DNA of 7,164 bases from Bifidobacteriaceae bacterium (lineage in GTDB: Bacteria; Actinomycetota; Actinomycetes; Actinomycetales; WQXJ01). Positions 5,319 to 7,164 of the stretch are shown here, in pieces. A program made the translations under genes and the position numbers. How positions within the stretch are numbered: the stretch's first letter is position 1; every line of letters starts with the position of its first letter. Under the pieces are notes generated by a model. It searched no databases. It had not been told where the DNA came from and was given only the letters and a program-made list of their open reading frames with translations. The stretch covers positions 1-7,164 of the forward strand of contig JAITLE010000239.1 of the NCBI GenBank assembly GCA_031278075.1, in the 5' to 3' direction.

Positions 5319-6851
5319 TCAGAGCTCAACTTGTCGCCCCCCCAGGGCCAGAGTTCGCATGAACGCGATCCTTTCGCCCTTGCGGCCGGAAACCCGGGCC
5401 CAGTCGTCTGGATTCGTGGTCCCGGGCAGATCCTCGTTCTCCTGGAATTCGGCTTTGACGGCCGCCAGCAGATGCTCGGTGGAGATGCCGCGACGGCCGG
5501 TCTCGAGCAGCGACTTGACGGCCGCCTTCTTCGCGCGGTCCACAATGTTGCGAATCATCGCGCCCGAGACGAAGTCCTTGAAATACAACGTCTCCTTGTC
5601 GCCGGAGGCGTAGGTGACCTGAAGGAAACGGTTCGCCGCCTCGGTGGAGTACATCCGCTCCACGCACCGCTCGATCATTTTGGGCGCCGACTCGCCCGGC
5701 GCCAGTGGCAGGTCCGGGCGCAGATACTTCGAAAAGATGTCAGCCGCGCCCGCGGCGTCTGGGCGTTCGATCTTGATCTTCACGTCTAAACGGCCGGGCC
5801 TTAGGATCGCCGGGTCGATCATGTCCTCGCGGTTGGACGCCCCGATCACGATCACGTTGTCGAGCGATTCGACGCCGTCGATCTCCGCGAGGAGCTGCGG
5901 CACCACTGTGGTCTCGACATCGCTTGAGACCCCAGTGCCGCGAGTGCGGAACAAGGACTCCATCTCGTCGAAGAACACGACCACCGCGCCGCCTTCCCTC
6001 GCTTTCTCCCGCGCCCGCGCGAATATCGCTCTGATCTGGCGTTCCGTCTCGCCGACATACTTGTTGAGGAGTTCCGGTCCCTTGATGTTGTAGAAGACGG
6101 CCTTGGCCGCGTCCTCGCCGGCCAAGGACCGGGCCACGGCCTTGGCGATCAAGGTCTTGCCGCATCCCGGCGGGCCGTAGAGCAGCACACCCTTCGGGGC
6201 GCGCAACTGGTGCTCCCGGTAAAGCTCGGGGTGGCGGAAGGGCAACTCGACGGCATCGCGCATCTGGTCGATCTGAGCGCCCAAGCCGCCGATGTCCGCG
6301 TACGAGACAGCGGAGACGTCGTCGGCCACCAGATCCTCGGCCCGCGAGCGCGCCACCACCTCGAACGCGAAGGCGGACCTGATGTCCACAGCGAGCGAAT
6401 CGCCCGGGCGGAGCGCGACCCCTTTGAGAGAGCCGGCGCGGCGGACGACGGCCTCTTCCTCGGCGCGGCCCTGAACCAGCAAACGGTCCTCGCTGAGCAC
6501 GTCCTTGACGGACGCCACCTCGCCGACACGCTCAAAACCCTCGGCGCCGATCATCGCCATGGACTGGCTCAACGCGACCGTCTGCCCCGGCAGCAGGGCT
6601 GCGCGGTTCACTTCCGGCCCGCAGCCGACCTTGAGCCGGCGGCCCTGCTGGATCACGTCCGCCGAGCCGTCGCCGTTCCAGCGCAGGAAATACGCGTAGG
6701 TGTTGGGCGGTTGGCTGAGCTCTTGAACCTGCTGCCGGGCCTCGGCCAACTGCTGCCTGGCGCTCACCAGCGACTGCGTCAGGCGGCGGTTCTTCTCCTC
6801 GAGCGACGCGGCGCGGGCGACTTGGCGCTCATAGGGGCTCGGCTCGGTCAT
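5319..6851 (-). CDS. arc: ARC/Mpa, proteasome-associated AAA+ unfoldase, no GQYL tail
   Basis: This 510-residue AAA+ ATPase forms hexameric rings that bind Pup through N-terminal coiled coils and unfold the tagged protein. Domains in order: a coiled coil at about 8-46, shorter than in M. tuberculosis Mpa; two OB-like interdomain segments at about 50-165; and the AAA+ module from SYADIGGL (183-190). Walker A GPPGCGKT is at 226-233, pore loop KYVGE at 264-268, Walker B VVFFDE at 291-296, sensor Asn340 and arginine fingers Arg351/Arg354. The C-terminal part keeps TTNPDDWARVSGRKGERI but ends soon after as GGRQVEL. The tail with GQYL that opens the 20S gate in Mycobacterium is missing, a pattern known in actinobacteria with Pup but no proteasome. 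The ATG has AGGGCGG at 6856-6862, overlapping the upstream stop, 9 bp away. The downstream dop overlaps or nearly abuts. Confidence 0.95.
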   Translation of the reverse strand: MTEPSPYERQVARAASLEEKNRRLTQSLVSARQQLAEARQQVQELSQPPNTYAYFLRWNGDGSADVIQQGRRLKVGCGPEVNRAALLPGQTVALSQSMAMIGAEGFERVGEVASVKDVLSEDRLLVQGRAEEEAVVRRAGSLKGVALRPGDSLAVDIRSAFAFEVVARSRAEDLVADDVSAVSYADIGGLGAQIDQMRDAVELPFRHPELYREHQLRAPKGVLLYGPPGCGKTLIAKAVARSLAGEDAAKAVFYNIKGPELLNKYVGETERQIRAIFARAREKAREGGAVVVFFDEMESLFRTRGTGVSSDVETTVVPQLLAEIDGVESLDNVIVIGASNREDMIDPAILRPGRLDVKIKIERPDAAGAADIFSKYLRPDLPLAPGESAPKMIERCVERMYSTEAANRFLQVTYASGDKETLYFKDFVSGAMIRNIVDRAKKAAVKSLLETGRRGISTEHLLAAVKAEFQENEDLPGTTNPDDWARVSGRKGERIAFMRTLALGGRQVEL

Positions 6852-6860
6852 CGCGCCGCC

Positions 6861-7164
6861 CTATGCGCGCTTGCGGATCAACGCCAGGAACATCGCGTCT
6901 GTGCCGTGGCGGTCAGTCCATAGCTGCACCATCCCGTCTGCGGCGACCGCGTCCGCTGGGATCAGCGGGGACGTCGGCGCAGGTTCGGGTGGTTCGGCGG
7001 GCTCGGTTTCGGCGCCGTCCTCCGGCCCGATGCCGTCCGCGTCACCGCTCCCCTCCGGAGCGTCGGCGTCAGGCACATCCTCCGGCCCGATGCCGTCCGC
7101 ACACCCCTCTTCCGGCGCGGCGACGACAGCGGCAGCCTCCTCAGGCGCGGCGGCTTCGGCCTCG
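6861..7164 (-). CDS. rsmB: C-terminal end of probable 16S rRNA m5C methyltransferase (RsmB/Fmu)
   Basis: Only the last ~100 codons are in the window; the frame is open to the right edge and stops with TAG at 6861-6863. The final residues MVQLWTDRHGTDAMFLALIR match the closing strand of actinobacterial RsmB/Fmu proteins, which usually reads QLWPHRHGTDAMF. This enzyme family methylates a cytosine in 16S rRNA using S-adenosylmethionine. The catalytic part lies outside the window. Before the tail sits about 75 residues of acidic Ala/Glu/Pro/Asp-rich sequence holding two copies of ADGIGPED, encoded by a 60-bp imperfect tandem repeat; this is unusual in the family. Many actinobacteria place a tRNA m1A58 methyltransferase upstream of arc, but this tail does not look like that enzyme. 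The arc start is 9 bp downstream, so the genes may share a transcript. Confidence 0.6.
   Translation of the reverse strand, partial: EAEAAAPEEAAAVVAAPEEGCADGIGPEDVPDADAPEGSGDADGIGPEDGAETEPAEPPEPAPTSPLIPADAVAADGMVQLWTDRHGTDAMFLALIRKRA
7018..7140. repeat. 60-bp imperfect tandem repeat inside a coding region
   Basis: A 23-bp block at 7018-7040 recurs exactly at 7078-7100, offset 60 bp (20 codons, frame kept). The rest of each unit is only loosely similar. It encodes two copies of ADGIGPED in the acidic linker of the probable RsmB protein. It is probably an expansion or contraction site in low-complexity coding DNA. Confidence 0.7.

Noticed and set aside
5330..5545. Upstream extension of Dop into arc
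   Set aside because: The frame is open but overlies the arc 3' end and gives Arg/Pro/Ser-rich antisense-like sequence. Dop homologues start within a few residues of the GLETEYGI strand.

Overview
The window is GC-rich (roughly 70% in most genes). It carries genes of the Pup (prokaryotic ubiquitin-like protein) pathway and a DtxR/IdeR-type iron box, which together point to an actinobacterium (Actinomycetota). The genus cannot be told from the sequence. All recognisable protein genes lie on the minus strand, so transcription runs from high to low coordinates.

Right block, 7164 down to 3638. The window opens inside a probable 16S rRNA m5C methyltransferase of the RsmB/Fmu type, of which only an acidic Ala/Glu/Pro-rich stretch and the last C-terminal strand are visible. 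Nine bases later comes arc (Mpa), the hexameric AAA+ ATPase that unfolds pupylated proteins, and directly after it dop, the depupylase/deamidase of Pup. ARC keeps all ATPase motifs but lacks the C-terminal GQYL tail that docks Mycobacterium Mpa onto the 20S proteasome. Dop is intact and carries an insertion of about 50 residues. No pup, prcBA or pafA gene follows.

Middle block, 3637 down to 701. Immediately after dop lies a 17/19 match to the DtxR/IdeR iron box. It is followed by a tightly packed three-gene ECF-type ABC importer: a six-helix S component of the MptD/Trep_Strep family, an EcfT transmembrane protein, and an ATPase with two fused nucleotide-binding domains. Gaps are 6 bp between S and T and a 4-bp GTGA overlap between T and the ATPase, so this is one operon. 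The iron box makes iron, an iron chelate or haem the leading substrate hypothesis.

Left block, 700 down to 1. The remnant of a DDE transposase C-terminus begins one codon after the ATPase stop. Beyond it lie a good sigma-70-like promoter (TTGACA, 17 bp, CATGAT), a perfect 19-bp inverted repeat at the expected transcription start, a strong ribosome binding site, and a possible unrecognised reading frame that runs off the left edge. Codon-position composition there is flat, so a protein gene is doubtful.

The most interesting reading is the junction at about 3540-3640. A pupylation pair that seems uncoupled from a proteasome sits against an iron-regulated importer. In Corynebacterium glutamicum, which has no proteasome, ARC and pupylation act on ferritin to release stored iron, so the neighbourhood may reflect a functional link. 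No convincing intrinsic terminators, tRNAs, rRNAs or CRISPR arrays were seen.
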